This document shows, one piece after another, positions 1-5,565 of a stretch of DNA of 5,565 bases. Every line of letters starts with the position of its first letter. The stretch's first letter is position 1. The notes under the pieces are model-generated. The model had not been told where the DNA came from, ran no database searches, and worked only from the letters and a program-made list of their open reading frames with translations. Source of the DNA: Pseudomonadota bacterium (lineage in GTDB: Bacteria > Pseudomonadota > Gammaproteobacteria > Xanthomonadales > Xanthomonadaceae); contig JAEWGI010000006.1 in assembly GCA_023388355.1 (NCBI GenBank), positions 1-5,565 of the forward strand, given 5' to 3'. The translations under genes were made by a program, and so were the position numbers.

Positions 1-325
1 TCTGGCCCTGCGCGAACCGCGTGCCTGGCTCGACCGTGTGGACGCGGCCGGGTCGGTCTTCCTCGGCGACTACACCCCCGAGGCGCTGGGCGACTACTGC
101 AGCGGCACCAACCACGTGCTGCCCACCGGCGGCGCGGCGCACGCCTACAGCGGCGTGTCGGTGTCGAGCTTCCAGAACTTCGTCAGCGTGCAGGCCGCCA
201 GCGGCGCCGGCATCGCCGCCATCGGCCCCTGCGCCGTGACCCTGGCCGAGGCCGAGGGACTGGAGGCGCACGCCAACGCGGTGCGCCTGCGGCTGCACAA
301 GGCGGGCGCGCAGGAGGCGGCATGA
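1..325 (+). CDS. hisD: Histidinol dehydrogenase, C-terminal part (5' end outside window)
   Basis: HisD oxidises L-histidinol to L-histidine in two NAD-dependent steps, the last reactions of histidine biosynthesis, in the cytosol. Only the last 107 codons are present; the reading frame is open from base 2 and stops with TGA at 323-325. The full enzyme is usually about 430 residues. Visible landmarks are [15 protein letters not shown], where the Asp (codon at 92) aligns with the zinc ligand D360 of E. coli HisD and the His (codon at 113) with substrate-binding H367. Further on, AEGLEAH carries the Glu (254) and His (269) that align with E414 and zinc ligand H419. The other catalytic residues lie upstream of the window. 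The stop overlaps the hisC start by four bases (ATGA), so the two are very likely cotranscribed and translationally coupled. The identity is secure; nothing suggests damage. Confidence 0.97.
   Translation, partial: LALREPRAWLDRVDAAGSVFLGDYTPEALGDYCSGTNHVLPTGGAAHAYSGVSVSSFQNFVSVQAASGAGIAAIGPCAVTLAEAEGLEAHANAVRLRLHKAGAQEAA
312..317 (+). promoter_or_regulatory. Ribosome binding site of hisC
   Basis: A perfect AGGAGG lies four bases before the ATG at 322, inside the last codons of hisD. It supports the 322 start, which is also where homology to HisC begins. It is one of the three clear Shine-Dalgarno sequences in the window. Confidence 0.75.
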
Positions 326-1458
326 ACACCGACGGCGTGCTCGCGCTGGTGCGCGAGGACCTGCGCGGCTTCGCCGGTTACAGCTCGGCGCGCACGGAGG
401 CCCTCGACGGCGAGATCTGGCTCAACGCCAACGAATCGGCCTGGGCCAATCCGGCCGACGGCGACGGCGCCTGCCGCCGCTATCCCGAGCCGCAGCCGGC
501 CGCGCTGCGCGACGCGCTGGCCGGCCTGTACGGCGTGCGCCCGCAGCAACTGCTGATCGGCCGCGGCAGCGACGAGGCCATCGACCTGCTGGTGCGCGCT
601 ACCTGCCGCGCGGGGCGCGACGCGGTGCTGGTGACGCCGCCGGTGTTCGGCATGTACGCGGTGAGCGCGCGGCTGCAGGACGCACCGCTGCTGGAGGTGC
701 CGCTGCTGGACGATCCCGAGGCGGGACTGGTGCCGGATTCCGGTGCGATCGCGCAGGTCGCGACCGACCGGCGCGCGAAGCTGGTGTTCCTGTGCTCGCC
801 GTCCAACCCCGGTGGCGCGGGCGTGTCGCTGGACGGGATCGCCGCGCTGGCGCGGCGGCTGGATGGCACCTCGCTGGTGATCGTGGACGAGGCCTACGGC
901 GAGTTCTCCGACCTGCCATCGGCGACCACGCTGCTGCCGACGCACCCGAACCTGGTGGTGCTGCGCACCCTGTCCAAGGCGCATGCACTGGCCGCCGCGC
1001 GCATCGGCGTGGCGATCGCGGATCCGTCGCTGGTATCGGTGCTGCGCCGCTGCCAGGCGCCGTATCCGGTGCCCGCGCCCTGCGCCGCGCTGGCGGTGGA
1101 GGGTCTGTCGCCGGCCGCGCTCGAGGCCACCGCGGCACGCGTCGCCCAGGTGCGCGGCGAGCGCGAGCGGCTGCGCGCGGCGCTGGCGCGGCTGCCGGGC
1201 GTGCGTCGGGTGTATCCCTCGCAGGGCAACTTCCTGCTGGTGCGCTTCGACGACGCGGAGGCCGCGTTCCGCGCGCTGCTTGACGCCGGCATCGTCGTGC
1301 GCGACCAGCGCGCCGCGCCGGGCCTCGGCGACGCGCTGCGCATCACCATCGGCACGCCGGAACAGAACGAGCGCGTGCTGTCCACGATCTCCGCCCTGAG
1401 CCCGTCCTCCGCATGCGGGGGAGGGGTGGGGGCAAGCGCCGGCGCAGGAGCCGCCTGA
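322..1458 (+). CDS. hisC: Histidinol-phosphate aminotransferase
   Basis: HisC is a PLP-dependent fold-type I aminotransferase that converts imidazole-acetol phosphate plus glutamate to histidinol phosphate and 2-oxoglutarate. The product is 378 residues. Visible signature residues are LNANES near residue 35, SPSNPGG with N162, IVDEAYGEF with D189 (pairs with the pyridine nitrogen of PLP), and [14 protein letters not shown] with K219 as the Schiff-base lysine and R227 as a probable cofactor phosphate contact. The start at 322 has a perfect AGGAGG upstream and overlaps the hisD stop by four bases. The stop TGA shares one base with the hisB start (TGATG). The recognisable enzyme ends around [18 protein letters not shown]; the last 20 or so residues are Ser/Gly/Ala-rich and come from a palindromic, repeat-like DNA stretch, which makes the protein longer than the usual 350-360. 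This tail is probably dispensable (inference). Confidence 0.97.
   Translation: MNTDGVLALVREDLRGFAGYSSARTEALDGEIWLNANESAWANPADGDGACRRYPEPQPAALRDALAGLYGVRPQQLLIGRGSDEAIDLLVRATCRAGRDAVLVTPPVFGMYAVSARLQDAPLLEVPLLDDPEAGLVPDSGAIAQVATDRRAKLVFLCSPSNPGGAGVSLDGIAALARRLDGTSLVIVDEAYGEFSDLPSATTLLPTHPNLVVLRTLSKAHALAAARIGVAIADPSLVSVLRRCQAPYPVPAPCAALAVEGLSPAALEATAARVAQVRGERERLRAALARLPGVRRVYPSQGNFLLVRFDDAEAAFRALLDAGIVVRDQRAAPGLGDALRITIGTPEQNERVLSTISALSPSSACGGGVGASAGAGAA
1401..1426 (+). repeat. GC-rich palindrome within the 3' end of hisC, resembling a dispersed extragenic repeat
   Basis: Centred on GCATGC, the two arms pair outward from 1413/1414: nine consecutive pairs (one G-T), one mismatch at 1404/1423, then three more G-C pairs. 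It is followed by GGGGTGGGGGCAAG. From memory, palindromes of the form CCCTCTCCCGCATGCGGGAGAGGG followed by a TGGGGTGAG-like run are common between genes in Xanthomonadaceae; whether this copy belongs to that family is an inference. Here it is translated as part of the HisC tail. In RNA it would form a strong hairpin about 30 bases before the hisB start, though there is no T-run to make it a classical terminator. Confidence 0.55.
1446..1450 (+). promoter_or_regulatory. Ribosome binding site of hisB
   Basis: AGGAG lies seven bases before the ATG at 1458. It decides between that start and an in-frame upstream ATG at 1413, which would add an arginine-rich 15-residue leader from the palindromic repeat and has no homology to HisB. 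Confidence 0.65.
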
Positions 1459-2534
1459 TGGCCACGAAAATCCTCTTCGTCGACCGCGACGGCACCCTGA
1501 TCGAGGAACCGGAAGACTTCCAGATCGACGCCTACCACAAGCTCCGCTTCGTCAAGGGCGTGATCCCGGCGATGCTGAAGCTGCGCGACGCCGGCTTCGA
1601 GTTCGTGATCGTCAGCAACCAGGACGGGCTGGGCACCGACGACTATCCGCGCGCAAGTTTCGACGGCCCCAACGACCTGATGCTGCAGGTCTTCGAAAGC
1701 CAGGGCATCTCATTCCGCGAGGTGCTGGTGGACTGCAGCTGGCCGGCCGACAACGCGCCCACGCGCAAGCCGGCCCTGGGCCTGGTGCAGCACTACCTGC
1801 GCGACCGCGGCATCGACCTCGACCGCTCGGCCATGATCGGCGACCGCGAGACCGACATCCGCTTCGCCGACAACCTCGGCATCCGCGGCTTCCAGCTGCG
1901 CACCGAGCCGTTCGGCGGCGAGTGGGACTGGGCCGGCATCGCCCACGAGCTGGCGGACGCGCCGCGGCGCGCGGTGGTCGAGCGCAGCACGAAGGAAACC
2001 AGCATCCGGGTCGAGGTCGATCTCGACCGCAGCGCGGATACCGAGGTGTCCACCGGCCTGCCGTTCTTCGACCACATGCTCGACCAGATCGGCAAGCACG
2101 GCGGCATTGCGCTCAAGGTGCGCACCGAAGGCGACCTGCACATCGACGAACACCACACCATCGAGGACACCGGCATCGCGCTCGGCCAGGCGCTGAAGGA
2201 CGCGCTCGGCGACAAGCGCGGCATCGCCCGCTACGGCTTCACCCTGCCGATGGACGAGACCCTGGCCAGCGCCGCGCTCGACTTCGGCGGCCGCCCGTAC
2301 CTGGTGTTCGACGGCACGTTCAAGCGCGAGCGCGTGGGCGACATGCCGACCGAACTGGTCGAGCACTTCTTCCGCTCGCTCTGCGACGCGGCTGCGCTCA
2401 ACCTCAACCTGAAGGTCGAGGGCGACAACGATCACCACAAGGTCGAGGCCTGCTTCAAGGCCTTCGCGCGCGCCCTGCGCATGGCGGTACGGCGCGAGGG
2501 CGCCGACCTGCCGAGCACCAAGGGACTGCTGTGA
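1458..2534 (+). CDS. hisB: Bifunctional histidinol-phosphatase / imidazoleglycerol-phosphate dehydratase
   Basis: The 358-residue product matches the fused gammaproteobacterial HisB (E. coli 355). Residues 1 to about 165 are the HAD-type histidinol-phosphatase: FVDRDGTLI holds nucleophile D9 and acid D11, VSNQDG is motif II, and GDRETD with D129 is the metal-binding motif. Residues from about 170 are the imidazoleglycerol-phosphate dehydratase, with [14 protein letters not shown] (H206, H214), DEHHTIED (H232, H233) and DNDHHKVEA (H326, H327), the histidine-rich manganese-binding motifs; it ends with the typical PSTKG. The start at 1458 gives [12 protein letters not shown], the normal N-terminus, with an AGGAG upstream. 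It overlaps hisC and hisH by one base each (TGATG at both ends). One oddity: E. coli HisB has a structural zinc site (C93, H95, C101, C103) before RKP, but here only C93 remains ([13 protein letters not shown], one residue shorter). Active-site residues are intact, so both activities are expected. Confidence 0.97.
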   Translation: MATKILFVDRDGTLIEEPEDFQIDAYHKLRFVKGVIPAMLKLRDAGFEFVIVSNQDGLGTDDYPRASFDGPNDLMLQVFESQGISFREVLVDCSWPADNAPTRKPALGLVQHYLRDRGIDLDRSAMIGDRETDIRFADNLGIRGFQLRTEPFGGEWDWAGIAHELADAPRRAVVERSTKETSIRVEVDLDRSADTEVSTGLPFFDHMLDQIGKHGGIALKVRTEGDLHIDEHHTIEDTGIALGQALKDALGDKRGIARYGFTLPMDETLASAALDFGGRPYLVFDGTFKRERVGDMPTELVEHFFRSLCDAAALNLNLKVEGDNDHHKVEACFKAFARALRMAVRREGADLPSTKGLL

Positions 2535-3133
2535 TGCGCGTGGTCCTGGTCGATGCCGGTGGCGCCAACATCGGCTCGGTGCGCTATGCGCTGCAGCGCC
2601 TGGGCGTGGAGCCGGAGCTGAGCGCGGACATGGAGGCGATCCGCGCCGCCGACCGCGTGATCCTGCCCGGCGTGAGTACCGCGGCGACGGTGATGGGGCG
2701 GTTGCGCGAACTGGCGCTGGTCGACACCCTGCGCACGCTGCGCCAGCCGCTGCTGGGCGTGTGCGTGGGCATGCAGCTGCTGTTCGAACATTCCGAAGAG
2801 GACGATACGCCCTGCCTGGGCCTGCTGCCGGGGCGCGTGCGCCGGATCCCGGCGGGCGAGGGCATCCGCGTGCCGCACATGGGCTGGAACCGCCTGCAGT
2901 TGCGCGGCGACGATCCGCTGCTCGACGGCTTCGCCGAAGGCGAGCACGCCTACTTCGTGCACAGCTACGCGGCGCCGGTGACGCCCGACTGCATCGCCGG
3001 CACCGCCCACGGCGCGGAGTTCGCCGCCGTGGTCCGCCGCGGCAGCGTCATGGGCGCGCAGTTCCATCCCGAGCGTTCGGCCGCGGCCGGCGCGCGACTC
3101 CTGCACAACTTCCTGACGATGGACCACGCATGA
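2534..3133 (+). CDS. hisH: Imidazole glycerol phosphate synthase, glutaminase subunit
   Basis: HisH is the class I glutamine amidotransferase subunit that hydrolyses glutamine and passes ammonia through HisF for the synthesis of imidazole-glycerol phosphate. The product is 199 residues, normal for the family. The catalytic triad is fully visible: C77 in GVCVGMQLL, and H178 and E180 in QFHPERS. The N-terminal [15 protein letters not shown] and the ILPGVS segment before the nucleophile elbow also fit. The start at 2534 shares one base with the hisB stop (TGATG); only a weak AAGGGA precedes it, so translation is probably coupled to hisB. A longer open frame runs upstream through hisB, but it is an out-of-frame shadow. 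The stop overlaps the hisA start by four bases. Confidence 0.97.
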   Translation: MRVVLVDAGGANIGSVRYALQRLGVEPELSADMEAIRAADRVILPGVSTAATVMGRLRELALVDTLRTLRQPLLGVCVGMQLLFEHSEEDDTPCLGLLPGRVRRIPAGEGIRVPHMGWNRLQLRGDDPLLDGFAEGEHAYFVHSYAAPVTPDCIAGTAHGAEFAAVVRRGSVMGAQFHPERSAAAGARLLHNFLTMDHA

Positions 3134-3891
3134 GCAGCTTCACCCTGTATCCGGCAATCGACGTGCGCCACGGCCGCATCGTGCGCCTCGCCCAGGGCGA
3201 CTACGCCCAGGAGACGCGCTACGGCGACGATCCGCTGGCGCTGGCGCGTGCGTATGCGGAGCAGGGCGCACGCTGGCTGCACCTGGTCGACCTCGACGCC
3301 GCGCGAGCCGGCGGCTACACCCTGTCCGCGCTGGTGGGCGACATCGCCTCGCAGACCGGGCTGCAGGTGCAGACCGGCGGCGGCGTGCGCTCGCGCGACG
3401 ACGTGCAGCGGATCCTCGACGCGGGCGCCGCGCGCGTGGTGATCGGTTCGCTGGCGGTGCGCGAGGCCGATGCGGTGTGCGGCTGGATCGCGGAGTTCGG
3501 CGCCGACCGCATCACCGTGGCGCTCGACAGCCGCCTGGACCGCGAAGGCGTCTGGCGCCTGCCCGTGCACGGCTGGACCGAAACCGCGGCCGGCACCCTG
3601 CAGGAAATGGCGCGGCGCTACGCCGGCCAGGGCCTGCGCCATCTGCTGTGCACCGACATCACCCGCGACGGCATGATGACCGGGCCGAACCTGGACCTGT
3701 ACCGGCTGCTGGCCGACGAGGTGCCGGGCGTGGAGCTGCAGGCCTCCGGCGGCGTGCGCGACCTCGCCGACGTGCTTGCCGCGCAGGCGCAGGGCTGCGC
3801 CGGCATCGTGCTGGGCCGCTCGCTGCTCGAAGGCCGGATGCAGCTGCCCGAAGCGCTGGCGCAGGCCGGCGCGCAGGCGGGGCCGGCCTGA
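3130..3891 (+). CDS. hisA: Phosphoribosylformimino-5-aminoimidazole carboxamide ribotide isomerase
   Basis: HisA performs the Amadori rearrangement of ProFAR to PRFAR. The 253-residue protein is a (beta-alpha)8 barrel that shows the two half-barrel repeats shared with HisF. The strand-1 acid D11 is in [15 protein letters not shown]133 in VALDSR, and D176 in [12 protein letters not shown]. Phosphate-binding loops appear as TGGGVRS and ASGGVRD, followed by [10 protein letters not shown]. It is slightly longer than the usual 245 or so because of an Ala/Gly-rich C-terminal end ([12 protein letters not shown]). The ATG at 3130 overlaps the hisH stop (ATGA) and has no strong Shine-Dalgarno sequence, so coupling to hisH is likely. 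The stop shares one base with hisF. The absence of other tryptophan genes nearby gives no reason to call it a dual-function PriA. Confidence 0.97.
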   Translation: MSSFTLYPAIDVRHGRIVRLAQGDYAQETRYGDDPLALARAYAEQGARWLHLVDLDAARAGGYTLSALVGDIASQTGLQVQTGGGVRSRDDVQRILDAGAARVVIGSLAVREADAVCGWIAEFGADRITVALDSRLDREGVWRLPVHGWTETAAGTLQEMARRYAGQGLRHLLCTDITRDGMMTGPNLDLYRLLADEVPGVELQASGGVRDLADVLAAQAQGCAGIVLGRSLLEGRMQLPEALAQAGAQAGPA

Positions 3892-4664
3892 TGCTGGCGC
3901 GCCGCATCATTCCCTGCCTGGACGTGCGCGACGGCCGCGTGGTCAAGGGCGTGCGCTTCCGCGACCACGTCGACATGGGCGACATCGTCGAGCTGGCCCT
4001 GCGCTACCGCGACGAGGGTGCGGACGAACTGGTGTTCTACGACATCAGCGCCACGCCGCAGGGACGCTCGGTGGACCGCGGCTGGGTCGAGCGCGTCTCG
4101 GCGAAGCTGGACATCCCGTTCTGCGTCGCCGGCGGCATCCGCGACGTGGACACCGCGCGCGGCGTGCTGCACGCCGGCGCGGACAAGATCTCGATCAATT
4201 CGCCGGCGCTGGAGCGTCCGGCGCTGATCGGGGAACTGGCCGAAGCCTTCGGCGTGCAGTGCGTGGTGGTCGGGGTCGATTCGATCCGGGAAGCCGACGG
4301 GCAGTGGCGCGTGCGCACCCACACCGGGGATCCCGAGCGGATGCGCGCGCCGGCGATCCGCACCCTCGACTGGGTGGTCGAGGCGCAGCGCCTTGGTGCC
4401 GGCGAGATCGTGCTCAACTGCATGGACAGCGACGGCGTGCGCAAGGGCTACGACCTGGCGCAGCTGCGCGCGGTGCGGGCGCTGTGCACGGTGCCGCTGG
4501 TGGCCTCGGGTGGCGCCGGCGAGCCGGAGCACTTCGAGGCGGCATTCGTCGAGGCCGACGTGGACGGGGCGCTGGCCGCCAGCGTGTTCCACAGCGGCAA
4601 GGTGCCGATTCCGGAACTCAAGCGGTTCCTGCGCGAACGTGGAGTGGAGGTGCGCAATGACTGA
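3891..4664 (+). CDS. hisF: Imidazole glycerol phosphate synthase, cyclase subunit
   Basis: HisF uses ammonia from HisH to convert PRFAR to imidazole-glycerol phosphate and AICAR, the latter returning to purine synthesis. The product is 257 residues (E. coli 258). Catalytic aspartates are D11 in [15 protein letters not shown] and D130 in VVGVDS. Further family motifs are [51 protein letters not shown] and [11 protein letters not shown], running through the barrel in the expected order. The start at 3891 is where homology begins and shares one base with the hisA stop (TGATG); the upstream open frame inside hisA is a shadow. It overlaps hisIE by eight bases. Only a weak G-rich stretch precedes the start, so translation probably depends on ribosomes finishing hisA. 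Confidence 0.98.
   Translation: MLARRIIPCLDVRDGRVVKGVRFRDHVDMGDIVELALRYRDEGADELVFYDISATPQGRSVDRGWVERVSAKLDIPFCVAGGIRDVDTARGVLHAGADKISINSPALERPALIGELAEAFGVQCVVVGVDSIREADGQWRVRTHTGDPERMRAPAIRTLDWVVEAQRLGAGEIVLNCMDSDGVRKGYDLAQLRAVRALCTVPLVASGGAGEPEHFEAAFVEADVDGALAASVFHSGKVPIPELKRFLRERGVEVRND
4645..4650 (+). promoter_or_regulatory. Ribosome binding site of hisIE
   Basis: TGGAGG, within a longer GGAGTGGAGG, ends six bases before the ATG at 4657. It lies inside the hisF coding region and fixes the hisIE start, eight bases upstream of the end of the hisF stop codon. Confidence 0.7.
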
Positions 4665-5274
4665 GGCCGTCGACAATATCGATGCGCTGGCCACGATCGA
4701 CTGGGACAAGTCCGACGGGCTGGTGCCCGCGGTCGTGCAGGACGCGCGCACCCTGCGCGTGCTGATGCTCGGCTACATGGACCGGGCCGCGCTCGACGCG
4801 ACCCTCGGCTCGCGCCGGGTCACCTTCTTCAGCCGCAGCAAGGGCCGGCTGTGGACCAAGGGCGAATCCTCCGGCCACTACCTGGACCTGGTCTCGGTGG
4901 ACCTGGACTGCGACGGCGACACCCTGCTGGTGCTGGCCAATCCGCAGGGCCCGACCTGCCACCTGCAGCGCGAGAGCTGCTTCGCCTCCGCGCCCGGCTC
5001 GACCGTGGCCGAGCTGTCGGCGCTGGTCCGGGCCCGCGCGGCGCAGAAGCCCGAGGGGAGCTACACCACCAGGCTGTTCGAAGGCGGCGTGCGCCGGATC
5101 GCGCAGAAGGTGGGCGAGGAGGGCGTGGAGACCGCACTCGCGGCCGTTGCCGAAGACGACGACGCCCTGCTGGGCGAAGCCGCCGACCTCGTGTTCCACC
5201 TTCTGGTCCTGCTCCGCGCCCGCGGCCTGGGGCTGGAAGACGTCGACGCCAAGCTGCGTACCCGCAGGCGCTGA
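4657..5274 (+). CDS. hisI: Bifunctional phosphoribosyl-AMP cyclohydrolase / phosphoribosyl-ATP pyrophosphatase
   Basis: This is the fused HisIE (205 residues; E. coli 203) that carries out the second and third steps of histidine synthesis. Residues up to about 120 are the cyclohydrolase: [28 protein letters not shown], then DCDGD (D84, C85, D86, D88; magnesium and zinc ligands) and [12 protein letters not shown] with C101 and C108, the other two zinc cysteines. Residues from about 125 are the all-alpha pyrophosphatase: [23 protein letters not shown] with E154, E155, E158, then EAAD with E174 and D177, the usual metal-binding EExxE...ExxD pattern. The start at 4657 has a strong ribosome binding site and overlaps hisF by eight bases. 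It is the last gene of the operon, ending in a basic RTRRR tail. Both domains look functional. The fused form is also called hisIE. Confidence 0.97.
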   Translation: MTEAVDNIDALATIDWDKSDGLVPAVVQDARTLRVLMLGYMDRAALDATLGSRRVTFFSRSKGRLWTKGESSGHYLDLVSVDLDCDGDTLLVLANPQGPTCHLQRESCFASAPGSTVAELSALVRARAAQKPEGSYTTRLFEGGVRRIAQKVGEEGVETALAAVAEDDDALLGEAADLVFHLLVLLRARGLGLEDVDAKLRTRRR

Positions 5275-5403
5275 CCCGCCCGCCACCGGCGGCACCCGGC
5301 GCACGGCACCCGCGGACCGTCGTCCGTCCCTCGGCCCTGCCGTCAGCCGCAGGCCCCGGCCACACCCGCGAAGACGTCGTTCCGCGGTCTTCGGATCCTG
5401 CCC
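5275..5403 (+). other. Intergenic region behind the his operon
   Basis: These 129 bases separate the hisIE stop from the end of the converging transposase gene. They are C-rich with no supported gene. There is a five-pair hairpin right after the stop (CCGCC-ACC-GGCGG, 5280-5292) and a second, longer-looped one at 5369-5393. Base composition becomes richer in A and T from about 5404, at the transposase. The end of the insertion sequence, with its terminal inverted repeat, should fall somewhere in this gap, but with only one end visible I cannot place it. Confidence 0.6.
5369..5393 (+). terminator. Possible bidirectional hairpin between hisIE and the transposase
   Basis: CGAAGAC at 5369-5375 pairs perfectly with GTCTTCG at 5387-5393 around an 11-base loop. 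It sits between two converging genes, where a terminator is expected. No run of T follows on either strand, so it is not a standard intrinsic terminator; it could equally be chance or part of the insertion sequence end. Confidence 0.25.
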
Positions 5404-5565
5404 CTAGCTGTGGAGCTTCAATAGGTTGTTTTGCCCGTACGGCAGCCGGCTGATGGGCGGTCGGCCGCCAAGGGCGCTGTGCGGCCTGTGGCAGTTGTAG
5501 TGGTGCAGCCAGTCCTGCAGGGCCTCCCGGCGCTGGGCCGACGTGGCATACGTGGCGGCATAGGC
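5404..5565 (-). CDS. IS481-type transposase, C-terminal part (5' end outside window)
   Basis: The minus strand is open from the window end (5565) to a TAG stop read at 5406-5404, giving the last 53 residues. They include SAQRREALQDWLHHYN, CHRPHSALGGRPPISRL and finish NNLLKLHS. The HYNxHRPHSALGGRPPISRL pattern is the characteristic C-terminal end of the DDE (rve-type integrase core) transposases of the IS481 family and some IS3 relatives; the catalytic acids themselves lie outside the window. The x position is Cys here where Trp is usual. The frame is unbroken in the visible part, so whether the element is intact cannot be judged. It points toward the his operon. Confidence 0.85.
   Translation of the reverse strand, partial: AYAATYATSAQRREALQDWLHHYNCHRPHSALGGRPPISRLPYGQNNLLKLHS
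5404..5565 (-). mobile_element. Insertion sequence, IS481-like, one end only
   Basis: Inferred from the transposase C-terminus. The element runs out of the window on the right, and its left end lies at or upstream of 5404 in the intergenic region. Terminal inverted repeat and target duplication cannot be identified without the other end. Confidence 0.65.

Noticed and set aside
1413..1457. Upstream in-frame ATG extending HisB by 15 arginine- and glycine-rich residues
   Set aside because: The extension comes from the palindromic repeat, has no family homology, and the ATG at 1458 has the proper ribosome binding site and the typical HisB N-terminus.
3618..4751. A 377-codon open frame on the minus strand opposite hisA/hisF/hisIE, and others such as 145-984 and 1710-2438
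   Set aside because: They lie wholly opposite well-supported his genes, are rich in Ala, Arg, His and Val without domain motifs, and are the expected antisense shadows of GC-rich codons.
5280..5292. Five-pair GC hairpin after hisIE as an intrinsic terminator
   Set aside because: The stem is short, the loop is three bases and no T-run follows; in DNA this GC-rich such a hairpin is expected by chance.
5425..5448. Possible frameshift near the transposase C-terminus
   Set aside because: A first reading with one G missing gave a premature stop; recounting shows CCC at 5434-5436 on the + strand, so the frame continues cleanly into NNLLKLHS and the TAG stop.
1..5565. A new defence, CRISPR, RNA or secondary-metabolite system
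   Set aside because: No direct repeat arrays, tRNA or rRNA segments or unknown genes are present; apart from the intergenic gap and the transposase end, the DNA is accounted for by known histidine genes.

Overview
The window is a GC-rich (roughly 70%) stretch of a bacterial chromosome that carries most of a compact histidine biosynthesis operon on the + strand. The gene order hisD-hisC-hisB-hisH-hisA-hisF-hisIE, the fused bifunctional hisB (phosphatase plus dehydratase) and the fused hisIE are typical of Gammaproteobacteria. Codon use, protein details (for example the [13 protein letters not shown] segment of HisB) and the IS481-like transposase tail downstream suggest the Xanthomonadaceae/Lysobacteraceae (Lysobacter, Luteimonas or Xanthomonas relatives). 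That placement rests on remembered family resemblance, not on a search.

Layout: 1-325 is the 3' end of hisD; 322-1458 hisC; 1458-2534 hisB; 2534-3133 hisH; 3130-3891 hisA; 3891-4664 hisF; 4657-5274 hisIE. Every junction overlaps by 1, 4 or 8 bases, so there is no untranslated DNA between the seven genes. From 5275 to 5403 there is a 129-base gap with two small hairpins and no convincing gene. From 5404 to the window end, on the minus strand, lies the C-terminal end of an IS481-type transposase that converges on the operon.

Together the genes cover the pathway after the first committed step. HisIE hydrolyses phosphoribosyl-ATP and opens the ring of phosphoribosyl-AMP, HisA isomerises ProFAR to PRFAR, HisH/HisF convert PRFAR to imidazole-glycerol phosphate plus AICAR, HisB dehydrates it and later removes phosphate from histidinol phosphate, HisC does the transamination and HisD makes the final double oxidation to histidine. 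hisG and the operon promoter or leader would lie upstream, outside the window.

This is ordinary core metabolism and I find no new system. The points worth a second look are the palindromic repeat-like sequence read through as the C-terminal tail of HisC, the missing zinc-ligand set in the HisB phosphatase domain, the fully overlapping gene chain, and the transposase sitting just behind the operon.
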